From Lachnospiraceae bacterium (lineage in GTDB: Bacteria > Bacillota > Clostridia > Lachnospirales > Lachnospiraceae), in assembly GCA_015056865.1 (NCBI GenBank), contig SVFM01000022.1, positions 1 to 45,227 on the forward strand: 45,227 nt of DNA, written 5' to 3'. The notes under the pieces are model-generated. The model did no database searches. It worked only from the letters and a program-made list of their open reading frames with translations, and was not told where the DNA came from. Positions 24,395-33,164 of the stretch are shown here, one piece after another (within the stretch, counting starts at the first letter, position 1; each line of letters starts with the position of its first letter). Both the position numbers and the translations under genes were made by a program.

Positions 24395-26083
24395 CTATTC
24401 CATATTCAACGTCATCAGTTCCTGCATGCTTGTAATTCCCTTTTCTACCAGACTTTTGCAGGAGCTCCACAGGGTTACCATGCCGTTCTCCTTTGCTGCT
24501 TCACGCAGCACTTCCAGATTTTTTTCTCTTGATACAACACTTCGCATGTTCTCGTTCATATACATCATTTCGTGAACTGCGATTCTTCCCTTGTAGCCGG
24601 TCCCGTTACAGAACTGACACCCCTGGGGACGGAAGATGCTGATAGGCTCGTCTATGCCCAGGATCTCCATCTCCTTGGCATTGGTCTTGCCTCGCTTTTT
24701 GCAGGCAGGACACAGCTGCTTGACCAGTCTCTGGGCGATCACGCCCACCAGAGCATCGGACACCAGATAGTCCGCCACGCCCATATTCTCCAGTCGCAGG
24801 ATGGCGCCGGGGGCATCATTGGTATGTAAGGTACTAAATACAAGATGTCCCGTGATAGCTGCACGCACGGCAATCTCTGCTGTCTCCTCGTCACGCATCT
24901 CTCCGATCATGATAATGTCCGGATCTTGTCGAAGAATGGAACGCAAGGCAGCGGAGAAGGTCATGTTCGCCTTGGGATTGACCTGGGTCTGGTTAATCCC
25001 CGGCATCACATACTCAATGGGATCTTCCACCGTGACGATATTGACTTCCGCCTTGTTTACTTCCTTCAAGAAAGAATACAGGGTTGTGGACTTACCGCAC
25101 CCCGTAGGCCCTGTCAGCAGGATGATGCCGTGAGGCTTTTGTAGCATCTTATCCAGCACAGCGTTCTCCTCCTCGGTAAAGCCCAGATCATCTCTCGTAA
25201 ACCGGAAGGAGGTTTTATCCAGCACACGGATTACAAACTTTTCGCCAAATGCTGTGGGAAGGGAGGAAACACGAAAATCGTAGGGCTTGCCTCCCACCAC
25301 CAGATTGATCCTTCCGTCCTGAGGCACTCTTCTTTCGGCAATATTCATATTGGCCATGATCTTAATGCGGGCACTGATGGCCGCGTAGGAATTGATGGGA
25401 AACTCCGCACGCTCCTGCAGATCGCCATCGATGCGGTATCGTACCTTTACATTCTTCTCGAAGGGCTCGATATGAATATCACTGGCCCGGTAAGGCACAG
25501 CCTCCTTGATGATCGAATCCACCAAACGCACGGAAGGATTGTTTACAACGTCACCTTCCAGAAAAGCACCCTCTCCCTCTCCTTTCTTACCGGAAAAGAG
25601 CGCATTATCTCCCTCGGTATTCAAGTCATCCAATGCCGCCGAAGTGGAGAGCACCGCCGCTATAGAGTCAATGTACCGATCAATCTGCCCCGGCGGTACC
25701 AGCACATAATCCACAGGACAGATCAGTTGCGACGATATGGAGGACATAGCAAAGCAATCCAAAGGCCTTCCGGTGGCAATCAACAAAGTCCCATCAAAAT
25801 TCATCCACACGGGAATCACCTTGTTTCGCTTCATAAAATCAAAGGAAAACAGATCAAACAGAGATTTGTCGATGTCCAGCATGTCGATCTCCACATAGGG
25901 CATACAGTAAAAGCCGCCCAGAACCGGCAATTCTCTGGATTCTGTGGTGTATTCCTTGGCCAGCATATACTCCCGCACAGAAACATTCAGCCTCTCACAA
26001 TCCTCCAGGATTTTTTCTGCCTGCTTCTTTTTAATGATCTTCTTGTAAATATAAAACTGCAGTAATTCTTGATTGATATTCAT
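24395..26083 (-). CDS. pilB: Type IV pilus extension ATPase PilB
   Basis: Hexameric ATPase that powers pilin polymerisation. An N-terminal MshEN/T2SSE_N domain (about 1-150) precedes the ATPase core with Walker A GPTGCGKS at 325-332, Walker B around DPDIIMIGEMRDEE (388-400), the His box GHLVFSTLHTND (412-423) and a four-Cys zinc site (Cys 458, 461, 489, 492). Full length at 562. It is 18 bp from pilC. No PilT retraction ATPase follows. Confidence 0.97.
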   Translation of the reverse strand: MNINQELLQFYIYKKIIKKKQAEKILEDCERLNVSVREYMLAKEYTTESRELPVLGGFYCMPYVEIDMLDIDKSLFDLFSFDFMKRNKVIPVWMNFDGTLLIATGRPLDCFAMSSISSQLICPVDYVLVPPGQIDRYIDSIAAVLSTSAALDDLNTEGDNALFSGKKGEGEGAFLEGDVVNNPSVRLVDSIIKEAVPYRASDIHIEPFEKNVKVRYRIDGDLQERAEFPINSYAAISARIKIMANMNIAERRVPQDGRINLVVGGKPYDFRVSSLPTAFGEKFVIRVLDKTSFRFTRDDLGFTEEENAVLDKMLQKPHGIILLTGPTGCGKSTTLYSFLKEVNKAEVNIVTVEDPIEYVMPGINQTQVNPKANMTFSAALRSILRQDPDIIMIGEMRDEETAEIAVRAAITGHLVFSTLHTNDAPGAILRLENMGVADYLVSDALVGVIAQRLVKQLCPACKKRGKTNAKEMEILGIDEPISIFRPQGCQFCNGTGYKGRIAVHEMMYMNENMRSVVSREKNLEVLREAAKENGMVTLWSSCKSLVEKGITSMQELMTLNME

Positions 26084-26101
26084 CCGGTCACTCCCCTCGC
26101 T

Positions 26102-27313
26102 TTAAGCAAGTTGATTCATAATAGAAAGCATCGGCGCGTATACCGCCAGGAACAAGGATCCGATCACAAGCCCCATGATCACCAGCATGATCGGCTGGAT
26201 CTTTGATGTTAAGGAATTCAAAGTTGCCTCCACCTGCTCGTCAAAAAATCTGCAGGAACGGCCCAACACATCATCCAGTGAATTGGTTTTTTCTGCCACG
26301 GAAAGCATCTGTGTCATCATATCCGGAAACAATCCGTATTTAGTAAATGCATTGGTAAGCGTAATCCCATGACGAACCTCTTCCGAGGCATCCTTAAATC
26401 TGGCTTCCATGTAACTGTTGCCCAGGATCAGGGCCGTGGAATCCAAGGCGGAAACCAGATCCATACCACTGGAGAGCAGAATACTGAAGGCTCTTGCAAA
26501 ACGAGCCGTGATCAGCTCCACAGTTACTTTTTTGATCATGGGACACTTTATCTTGAACACATCAAAAGCTCTCTTACCTGTTTTCGTCTGCAAAAACAAA
26601 AACACAGAGCCCACAAGCAGAATCACCCCCACTAATATCCACTGCCAATAAGCCACCAAAAAATCTGAGATTCCATAGATGACCGCTGTATATCCTTCCG
26701 GTTTTACCTCAAGATCTGCCAGCACATCCTTAAAAGTAGGAACTACAAAAGCCAACATCAAAATGGTAATTGCCACCGTCATACCCGCCAGCATCAAAGG
26801 ATAGGCAAGTGCTCCCCTGGCTTTACGCCTGATAGCCGCGTCAGACTCATAGTAGTTGGCCAGAGAAAGAAACACGCTCTCCAGTCTGCCGCTGGCCTCT
26901 CCCACATGTACCATGCTGACAAAGAAATCCGGGAAGACCTTTTTATGCTTATCCAGCGCTGTGGACAGCATATCCCCACCCTTTACGTCTTCAGCGATCA
27001 CATACAATATAGCCTTGAAGTAGGAACTAAAAGACTGCATCTTGAGCACCTCCAGGCAATCCATCACCTGGATACCTGAAGTGATCATGATGGCAAACTG
27101 CCTGCAGAAAGTGGTTAGCTCGGTCAGACTGACCTTACCGGTTCCCAGAGTAAAAAAAGCCGAGGGTGTCCCGCCTTTATATTCAGAGGAAGACACAAGA
27201 TACAGATTCTGTCTGGCCAGCTGAACAGCCAGATCCTTCTCATCCTCCGCAATGAACTTTCCTTTGAATTTTTGCTTTTGCAAATTAACCGCTACATATT
27301 TATAGGTTGGCAA
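26102..27313 (-). CDS. pilC: Type IV pilus inner-membrane platform protein PilC
   Basis: The GspF/PilC family has two repeated cytoplasmic helical domains, each followed by membrane helices. The first includes LTTFCRQFAIMITSGI and LESVFLSLANYYE; the second includes ITARFARAFSILLSSGMDLV and a SVAEKTNSLDDVLGRSCRFF block; the C-terminus is hydrophobic (MLVIMGLVIGSLFLAVYAPM). Length 403 is standard. It lies 38 bp after pilD. The protein links the PilB motor to pilin assembly. Confidence 0.97.
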   Translation of the reverse strand: MPTYKYVAVNLQKQKFKGKFIAEDEKDLAVQLARQNLYLVSSSEYKGGTPSAFFTLGTGKVSLTELTTFCRQFAIMITSGIQVMDCLEVLKMQSFSSYFKAILYVIAEDVKGGDMLSTALDKHKKVFPDFFVSMVHVGEASGRLESVFLSLANYYESDAAIRRKARGALAYPLMLAGMTVAITILMLAFVVPTFKDVLADLEVKPEGYTAVIYGISDFLVAYWQWILVGVILLVGSVFLFLQTKTGKRAFDVFKIKCPMIKKVTVELITARFARAFSILLSSGMDLVSALDSTALILGNSYMEARFKDASEEVRHGITLTNAFTKYGLFPDMMTQMLSVAEKTNSLDDVLGRSCRFFDEQVEATLNSLTSKIQPIMLVIMGLVIGSLFLAVYAPMLSIMNQLA

Positions 27314-27351
27314 GGTGGTATTCTCCCTTCATATATTTCATGTCATTGGCT

Positions 27352-28155
27352 TCAAACTCCCAGCAGAGATAAGTATGCTGTTATTAGATCAGAGCCCCAA
27401 AACAGGGCGATAACAAAGGCGCTGGTCAAGAAAGGGGCAAAAGGGTACTCAGCACTTTCTCCTTCCTCCTCTTTCGCTCCTGCCCTTCTGGACAAGATGA
27501 CCAGGACGATGCTTGCCGCCACAGTGGCCAGCAGAATGGACAGTAATAAACGCTGCCACCCCAGCAAGAGTCCGCAGGCTGCCGTCAGCTTGATATCTCC
27601 TCCACCCAGACCTTCTTTTCCTCTGACCTTGGTATAGAGCAGTGCAATACCGTAAAAAAAAGCAAAGCCAGCAATGCCGCCGATCAGATGGGAGCACCAG
27701 CCATAGTGGGGATCCGTAAACATTGCCCCCATGCCCAAACCGCCCAGCAGCAGCACAAATCGATCAAACACCAGCTTGTGATCCAGATCAATAAAGAACA
27801 CACAGATCAGCAAAGAGGAAGCCAGGGCTGCAATGTATGCAAAGGGAATGCTCCTTTTCCAGAACATCACCACAGCCAGCAGCCACAGTAGCATGTTGGA
27901 CAATTCCACCGCCGTATAGCGAAAGGAAATCTTCTCCTTACAGCTTCTGCACCTGCCTCTCAGACACAGGTAGGAAATCACGGGAATATTGTCATACCAC
28001 TTCAAAACATATCTGCACTTGGGGCAATGAGAAGCCGGCGCCGCCAGACTCATACCAGCCGGTGTGCGATAGATTACCACGTTCAGAAAGCTGCCCACGC
28101 AAAGCCCAAGCAGTCCCGCCAGTATATAGGTAACAATTTCAAAATACAATTCCAT
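27352..28155 (-). CDS. pilD: Prepilin peptidase PilD
   Basis: A bifunctional leader peptidase and N-methyltransferase. The N-terminal domain shows GSFLNVVIYR and four Cys (44, 47, 69, 72) for zinc; the peptidase domain has the conserved Asp pair, one in FIDLDHK (Asp123/125) and one in GGGDIKL (Asp187). About seven membrane segments. Length 267. It processes the five prepilins encoded upstream in the same operon. Confidence 0.96.
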   Translation of the reverse strand: MELYFEIVTYILAGLLGLCVGSFLNVVIYRTPAGMSLAAPASHCPKCRYVLKWYDNIPVISYLCLRGRCRSCKEKISFRYTAVELSNMLLWLLAVVMFWKRSIPFAYIAALASSLLICVFFIDLDHKLVFDRFVLLLGGLGMGAMFTDPHYGWCSHLIGGIAGFAFFYGIALLYTKVRGKEGLGGGDIKLTAACGLLLGWQRLLLSILLATVAASIVLVILSRRAGAKEEEGESAEYPFAPFLTSAFVIALFWGSDLITAYLSLLGV

Positions 28156-28164
28156 AAGAGCACC

Positions 28165-29436
28165 TCAAAACTTGTTGGCTGCATGAATTGCCTTGGGGAA
28201 AAGCCCTCCGTACAATTCCAGATTAGCCAGTACCGTAGGGTCATAGTCATATCCGATCAGCCCAAACTCCACACCGCTCTCTTCTGCCTCTTCGTTGGCA
28301 GCATCCAGCACGTACGCCAGACTCTCCGGAATGTTCACAAAGACCGCTTCGGGCATGCCGAACTGTGTGATCTTTTCGTTGCCTGAAAGCAGAGAAAGGG
28401 CCCATTTTACAAACACCCGGAAATTCTCACAGGCGATTGCCTCCTCCGTCTCGGGATTGGGTCTTTGCATGAATTTGGGCAGCTTGCGGGGCGTTTTTCT
28501 CGCCATGTATTTGGGGGTGACAATGCGCTGTCCCGGGGTCATGGTAAAGGGCTGTTCAAGAACATCCTCTGACTCTACAGCCTCCAAATCACCTGTAATT
28601 TCCTCCGCTTCTTTTGTTTCCTGCACCGACTGCACAGGCTGAGAAATCTCCTGCACTTCGCTTTCTTCCTCGTCCGAGGTCTCCCCAGCCAGCATACTTA
28701 GTTTTTTCGCCTTGGCCTTTTCCCGGGCATTCAGCACAGTCAGTTCCGCCATGGTATGATCAAACAACATATCCTCCTGCACGTATTTAGGGCGGCTCAA
28801 AAATTCCAGTCCAAAGGGCAAGGGATAAAATCCCGCAGGTCTGCCGTTTTCCACAAAAACAAAGCGGGAATAGGTATCCTTCAGATCCAAAAATAAATAG
28901 GTGGCATTTTTCAGCTTAGGGTTCAAAATGGCCACCGCCCCGATGGCAGCGCTGGAGGCATAGGTGGTGGTATCCACCAGAAGCTTATTCTCTGAACAGG
29001 CTGAATAGAGTCCGGTCAAAATACGCTTCTGTATCGCCGCCGTGCTGAAGGTGGTGTACTGTCTGTTCTGAGCACAGGCATGGAACTGCACCTTCAGATC
29101 CGTCATATTGCGGTAGTTCTTCCCCAGTGCCAGGTTCAATGCATTCTTAGTAAGAAGCCGGTTTCTCATGGTGGGCACATTTATGGTATCCAGAGCCACG
29201 CAGTTGTCCGGCACCACCAGAGAAATCTTTTGCACGGTCTGGGAAGGTGTCTCCTTTGCAAACTCCGTAATCACTTCCTTGAACCGGGCAAAAAATGCAT
29301 CATCAAAATGCGCGCCCGAATAGTGTTTGATGCGGTGATCGATGGATGACACATCATTCCCCAGCATGGAGAAGTAATGAATGGTGTAACGCCGGGTATC
29401 AATTGCTATTGTTGTGAAATAACTTAATTTCGCCAT
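28165..29436 (-). CDS. PilM-like type IV pilus assembly protein
   Basis: The start (LSYFTTIAIDTRRYTIHYFSM) and the middle (YLFLDLKDTYSRFVFVENGR, then FGLEFLSRP) resemble the actin-like fold of PilM or GspL, and the gene sits where pilM lies in many Gram-positive loci. An unusually long acidic, Gln/Glu-rich linker occupies about residues 245-300. No PilN or PilO gene accompanies it. Sequence identity to PilM seems low, so the call rests on pattern and context. Confidence 0.72.
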   Translation of the reverse strand: MAKLSYFTTIAIDTRRYTIHYFSMLGNDVSSIDHRIKHYSGAHFDDAFFARFKEVITEFAKETPSQTVQKISLVVPDNCVALDTINVPTMRNRLLTKNALNLALGKNYRNMTDLKVQFHACAQNRQYTTFSTAAIQKRILTGLYSACSENKLLVDTTTYASSAAIGAVAILNPKLKNATYLFLDLKDTYSRFVFVENGRPAGFYPLPFGLEFLSRPKYVQEDMLFDHTMAELTVLNAREKAKAKKLSMLAGETSDEEESEVQEISQPVQSVQETKEAEEITGDLEAVESEDVLEQPFTMTPGQRIVTPKYMARKTPRKLPKFMQRPNPETEEAIACENFRVFVKWALSLLSGNEKITQFGMPEAVFVNIPESLAYVLDAANEEAEESGVEFGLIGYDYDPTVLANLELYGGLFPKAIHAANKF

Positions 29437-29448
29437 ATCTTGTATCCT

Positions 29449-29898
29449 TTATGTCTCATCTGTTCCAGGCAGATTTGGCAGCCATGAAAGCAGAGTTACC
29501 TGCCCCTGCGCCGTTTTCTCGGCTTTCATGTAGAGGATTACTGCCGTATCCTCTGCGCCCACACGGCTTACAATCAGTTGGTACTGAGTTTTATTTGTAC
29601 CTTGTGTCTTAATTTCTTCACAAGTATAGTTTTTGTAATAAATTCCGCTATTCTTTAGGAATGTATCAAAATCCTTGGGAGCCGCTTTTTCCTGATTCAG
29701 ATAGGCAAGAAAATTCTCACCAATCTGCTCTCTTGTGAGATATAACTCCATCTGCTTCTCTTCGATTTTCACTTGATAATGTCCGCAAAGGGCAAGGGAG
29801 GACAGTAAGAAGCAGAAGGAAAATATGATGGTCATAAACAGGACTGCACTTTCCAGTGCAATTCCTTTTTTGTTCTTAAAAATAGGTATGAGTTTCAT
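29449..29898 (-). CDS. Minor prepilin-like protein (PilX position)
   Basis: A basic leader (KNKKG, Gly12) precedes IALESAVLFMTIIFSFCFLL, a type III signal sequence with a membrane helix. The acidic residue falls at +4 after Gly rather than the usual +5. The remaining 110 residues are soluble. The start codon overlaps the stop of the preceding prepilin (TAATG). Probably a minor pilin in the initiating complex. Confidence 0.78.
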   Translation of the reverse strand: MKLIPIFKNKKGIALESAVLFMTIIFSFCFLLSSLALCGHYQVKIEEKQMELYLTREQIGENFLAYLNQEKAAPKDFDTFLKNSGIYYKNYTCEEIKTQGTNKTQYQLIVSRVGAEDTAVILYMKAEKTAQGQVTLLSWLPNLPGTDET

Positions 29899-30335
29899 TA
29901 CGAATCTCCCTTTAGAAAAAAATGCTGTGCTACCACCCGGCCCTCATGATCCGTCACAGCCACAGTGAAGCTGGGGCGTTCCTTGTCCGGATAGTTCAGG
30001 GTCACCACGGCGCTGTAGCCGCTGTCTGCCAATTGGTAGGTATATTGGTATTGACTTTCCTTTTCGGGGTCCACCGCACTAGGCTCACAGAGGGTATAGC
30101 CACCGCGAAAAGTCATGGCAGTTTCGAACTGCTCCGCATCCTTCGCCGCACGGAAGCACTCCACCGCATCAGCGGCAAAGTATTGGGCTGCGGTCGTATA
30201 CGCCGCCTTCTGGGTACTGCGGGTGGAGGTAAATACAATGGACAGGGATGTGACCGTCACAATGGTTACCACCGCCATGGCGATGACCACCTCTGCAATG
30301 GAAATACCCTTTTTGTTCAAAATCTTTTTATTCAT
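29898..30335 (-). CDS. Minor prepilin (PilV/GspI-like)
   Basis: MNKKILNKKG then ISIAEVVIAMAVVTIVTVTS is a canonical class III leader with Gly10 at -1 and Glu15 at +5. The soluble part is about 115 residues. I chose ATG 30335 because AAGGAGGTGCCT sits directly upstream; it overlaps the end of the previous prepilin gene by eight bases. Likely a minor pilin. Confidence 0.85.
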   Translation of the reverse strand: MNKKILNKKGISIAEVVIAMAVVTIVTVTSLSIVFTSTRSTQKAAYTTAAQYFAADAVECFRAAKDAEQFETAMTFRGGYTLCEPSAVDPEKESQYQYTYQLADSGYSAVVTLNYPDKERPSFTVAVTDHEGRVVAQHFFLKGDS

Positions 30336-30852
30336 AGGCACCTCCTTCTTCGGCAAAGCTGCCGCAGCGAAGGGTCAGAAGAAAGGCCTGGGTCATCATG
30401 TTGGAACGCGCATCAGAACCAGTCACGATACACTTGAGAATGGATGTGGTTGCGGATAATTGTTCTAAGCTGTAGGAGATGCCATCCACTGTTTTGGTGC
30501 CAATGTCTTTTACGGTGCCGTCCGGATGCACCAGAAACAGGCTCCTGCTGATTGCATCAAAAACCACTCTGCTCTCCGTTTGTTGGAGTGAAATCTGCTG
30601 ATCAGTTACCGTAACGATATTTCCTGCCTCGTCCAGGGCGAAAAGCCAGTGGGACATAGCCTGCTTGATCCGTGAGGACTCCTCAATAAAGGCATATTGT
30701 CTTTGATTCTGCTTGACGTATTTGCCAATGATCGCAGAGAAGGTAACGATCATGGTGGACACGATGGCAAGAAGCGCCATAACGATGCACAATTCCACTA
30801 ATGTGGATCCGCGCCTGCTGCGATAAGTGATATGGTGGGGTTTTCTAGCCAT
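30328..30852 (-). CDS. Minor prepilin (PilW/GspJ-like)
   Basis: The leader ends in RSRRG (Gly15), followed by STLVELCIVMALLAIVSTMI with Glu20 at +5. The soluble domain of about 135 residues includes a DAISRSLFLVHPDG segment and fits PilW/GspJ-type minor pilins. It is the first minor pilin gene downstream of a strong hairpin that separates it from the main pilin gene. Confidence 0.85.
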   Translation of the reverse strand: MARKPHHITYRSRRGSTLVELCIVMALLAIVSTMIVTFSAIIGKYVKQNQRQYAFIEESSRIKQAMSHWLFALDEAGNIVTVTDQQISLQQTESRVVFDAISRSLFLVHPDGTVKDIGTKTVDGISYSLEQLSATTSILKCIVTGSDARSNMMTQAFLLTLRCGSFAEEGGAYE

Positions 30853-30921
30853 CGGCTCGCCTCCTTTCCGGACTGGTTGGTGGAAAAGTTATGTAAAGGT
30901 CATGCAAAAGTTATACAAAAG

Positions 30922-30963
30922 CGCAGAGCACTCGCACCCGCAAGGAGTGCAGAGTGCTCTGCG
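30922..30963 (-). terminator. Attenuator-like hairpin between the main and minor pilin genes
   Basis: Perfect 12-bp arms (CGCAGAGCACTC at 30922-30933, complement at 30952-30963) enclose an 18-nt loop that can pair further. On the minus strand it is followed by GCTTTTGTATAACTTTT, a weak U tract. It lies 27 bases past the pilin stop. A partial terminator here would keep the pilin in excess over minor pilins and machinery. Confidence 0.65.
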
Positions 30964-30990
30964 TTGTGGATATTTGATGGACATAATTAA

Positions 30991-31401
30991 TTAGGGGGTT
31001 GCAACAGCTGCAGTGTACTTATAAATCTTTACATCATCATCAACATCGGTGGGATTGGTAATCTTTTCGTAATCTTCATCATTGGTTGATGTTTCATTAA
31101 GGGTAACACCTGCGGGATCAGTCTTACCAAGGTCTTCCAGTTTACCATCATCGATAGAGAAATAGTAACCGTCAATTAATACATAGTAATCAACTTTGTC
31201 AGCAACAGAAATATCTGCATCATCATCAGCAATCAGAAGTGATGTGTAAGCATTCTTAGCAGTAGACAGTGCATTAGAAGCTTTTGCTTTCTCGATGATT
31301 CCGCTGAAAGTAGGGATCAGCACAGATGCCAGGATCGCGATAACAGCGATGACGATTACGAGTTCAACGATTGTGAAACCCTTTTTGTTCATTTTCTTCA
31401 T
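30991..31401 (-). CDS. Type IV pilin (probable major pilin)
   Basis: MKKMNKKG then FTIVELVIVIAVIAILASVL is a textbook type IV leader: Gly8 at -1, Phe at +1, Glu at +5. The helix continues into LIPTFSGIIEKAKASNALSTAKNAYTSLL, followed by an acidic C-terminal domain without Cys. Length 136 fits a Gram-positive major pilin. Ribosome site AAAGGAGA lies six bases before ATG. It lies second in the operon, 115 bp after the beta-helix pilin gene. Confidence 0.9.
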   Translation of the reverse strand: MKKMNKKGFTIVELVIVIAVIAILASVLIPTFSGIIEKAKASNALSTAKNAYTSLLIADDDADISVADKVDYYVLIDGYYFSIDDGKLEDLGKTDPAGVTLNETSTNDEDYEKITNPTDVDDDVKIYKYTAAVATP

Positions 31402-31516
31402 TTTTTGTCTCCTTTGAGTTTAGTTTTTTTATTGAATACAGCTGGGCTGTTATTCACGTGGAAGTTAATTGACTGTAGCATTACATCGGTTGGATAAAAA
31501 TTAATCGCCTTAAAAA

Positions 31517-32995
31517 TTAGTCTATTGTTTTTGTTTCGCCGTTGACGATAATAGAGCCGAACCATCCTTTAACCATTTCATATAATGTTACATCTCCAAC
31601 ATTTGAGTCCTCTCCGTATGACAATGTAACATTTTTGCCATACCTTGCCCCAAGAAGAACATTGGGAATTTCAGTAATATTAGAAGACTTGAATGCAACA
31701 TTCTGGAGTTCACAATCAACATCTCCAGGATAATTTGTAACTTTATTAGAATAATCACCAAGTACCAATACTCCACCAGGAACACGGTTACCCTCACCCC
31801 AAGAAAGAATAGTTACTCCTTCAACAGGAACCCCTTCTATATCTGGCGTCCTAACATATCCCCCTTTGAAATCAGTGTACAAAAATCCGTCTGCTGTTTT
31901 AGCTATAGTTTCAAGAGTAGAATCTATTACCTCTGCATGGCCAGCGCGCATAATTAGCGCATGGCACGAACCGATAATATCAGAGTCCTTAATATGAACA
32001 TTTGAATCACAATTAACAAGGATGCCAATTCCGCCACCATTAACTGTATTTTTGATTGTTGAATCGTTGATAACCAGACGAACTGCATCTGAAGTCAATC
32101 CATTAGTCATAATTCCATAGTAAGCGTCTATAGAAATATCACATCCACTTATGATAACCTCGCTAGCATTCCCAAGGGGCGCAATACCTGTATTTGCCTG
32201 TAAATTCATTTTCATATCGCGCAATATTAGCGAACTACCAACTTGCACTTCAAATACAGAATCATAGTAATTCTCTTGATCACCATAATTATACGTACCA
32301 TTGATTAATTCCAAAGTAGCACCATCCGGAATATCAATTCCGTATACGCTAAGAACATTAAGAGAACTACCGTTCATGTCAATACTGATATTTTTACCAA
32401 CACCTGCCGCTGTAGCAAGCGCATTTGAGAAAACAATATTTTGGTTTTGACTAAGACTCAATTCGGAGTTTGCAGGCAAGGTAAAGAATATCTCTTCCCC
32501 AGTGTCCGCATCGGCAAGTGCTGCTAAAAGAGCTTCTTCAAGAGTTTGTCCCTCAGCTGGAACAATTACCTCAGCACTATAATCATCAGCAAGATCTGAC
32601 CAATCTACAGACGGCTCCGTTACACCTTCATGCTTTTTAGCTTGCTCTTTCGGATATGTAACCTTTGTTTCCTCAGTATTCCACAGCAGAACGCGGTTTT
32701 CAGAACCCACCCAGTAATATACATTGGTTGCATCTGTAGGTGTAAAATCATCACACCCGTTTGCAGCAAGAATATCTTTAGCTGTAACAACCGTTGCCGG
32801 CTTTCCATCAACTATCTCTTCCGCCTGCAGCACAGTATTCATCTGCTTTACAATCTGCATATCAACAGACTCATTAGCCTTCTCAATCAAACTTGCGAAC
32901 GTCGGAATCAGCACCGCTGCCAGAATAGCAACAACTGCAATGACGATCACGAGCTCAACAATCGTAAAGCCTTTTTTCTTTGTTTGCTTTATCAT
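31517..32995 (-). CDS. Type IV pilin fused to a predicted right-handed beta-helix
   Basis: The N-terminus is a standard pilin (KKKG then FTIVELVIVIAVVAILAAVL; Gly9, Glu14) with the same LIPTFASLIEKA continuation as the next pilin. From about residue 150 to the end the sequence turns into repeating short strands with Asn/Asp/Gly turns, such as LELINGTYNYG, VIISGCDISID, LVINDSTIKNT, VHIKDSDIIG and AEVIDSTLETIA, the look of a pectate-lyase-type beta-helix. At 492 residues it is more than three times a normal pilin. It may sit at the pilus tip as an adhesin or carbohydrate-binding unit; that is inference. The C-terminal coding part is more AT-rich than the pilin part. It is the first gene of the operon, with AAGGAGGG upstream. 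Confidence 0.85.
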   Translation of the reverse strand: MIKQTKKKGFTIVELVIVIAVVAILAAVLIPTFASLIEKANESVDMQIVKQMNTVLQAEEIVDGKPATVVTAKDILAANGCDDFTPTDATNVYYWVGSENRVLLWNTEETKVTYPKEQAKKHEGVTEPSVDWSDLADDYSAEVIVPAEGQTLEEALLAALADADTGEEIFFTLPANSELSLSQNQNIVFSNALATAAGVGKNISIDMNGSSLNVLSVYGIDIPDGATLELINGTYNYGDQENYYDSVFEVQVGSSLILRDMKMNLQANTGIAPLGNASEVIISGCDISIDAYYGIMTNGLTSDAVRLVINDSTIKNTVNGGGIGILVNCDSNVHIKDSDIIGSCHALIMRAGHAEVIDSTLETIAKTADGFLYTDFKGGYVRTPDIEGVPVEGVTILSWGEGNRVPGGVLVLGDYSNKVTNYPGDVDCELQNVAFKSSNITEIPNVLLGARYGKNVTLSYGEDSNVGDVTLYEMVKGWFGSIIVNGETKTID

Positions 32996-33098
32996 CTTTT
33001 CCTTTCCCTCCTTGAATTTAAGCCCATCTACTTCATTGAATAAATTTCATTCATCTGCAGCACAATTATGTTGTATAATAACTGTACCTAAAGGAATG

Positions 33099-33125
33099 TG
33101 TAATGAAGTATTGGACTTTATTACA
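33099..33125 (+). repeat. Left recombination site: 24-bp inverted repeat with recombinase core dyad
   Basis: Bases 33099-33122 (beginning TGTAATGAAGT and ending GGACTTTATT) recur exactly, in reverse orientation, at 34484-34507. This copy is itself a dyad: TGTAATGAAGT (33099-33109), a 5-base spacer ATTGG, and ACTTTATTACA (33115-33125), which pair over 11 positions with one G-T. Two 11-base arms around a short spacer are what a tyrosine recombinase core site looks like. It lies 104 bases upstream of the first pilus gene. Confidence 0.9.
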
Positions 33126-33164
33126 TGACGGGATTTCTTCTTAATATGCACATTGAAAAGTTGA

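Noticed and set aside
31433..31456. Small hairpin in front of the main pilin gene as terminator
   Set aside because: The stem is short with a bulge and there is no U tract in the direction of transcription (the tail is A-rich); it may only shape the mRNA.
33040..33098. A fixed pilus promoter outside the inverted repeat (TATTAT/TATACA as -10)
   Set aside because: No acceptable -35 lies at the right distance; the best candidate overlaps the repeat and matches poorly. It cannot be excluded, but support is too weak to list.
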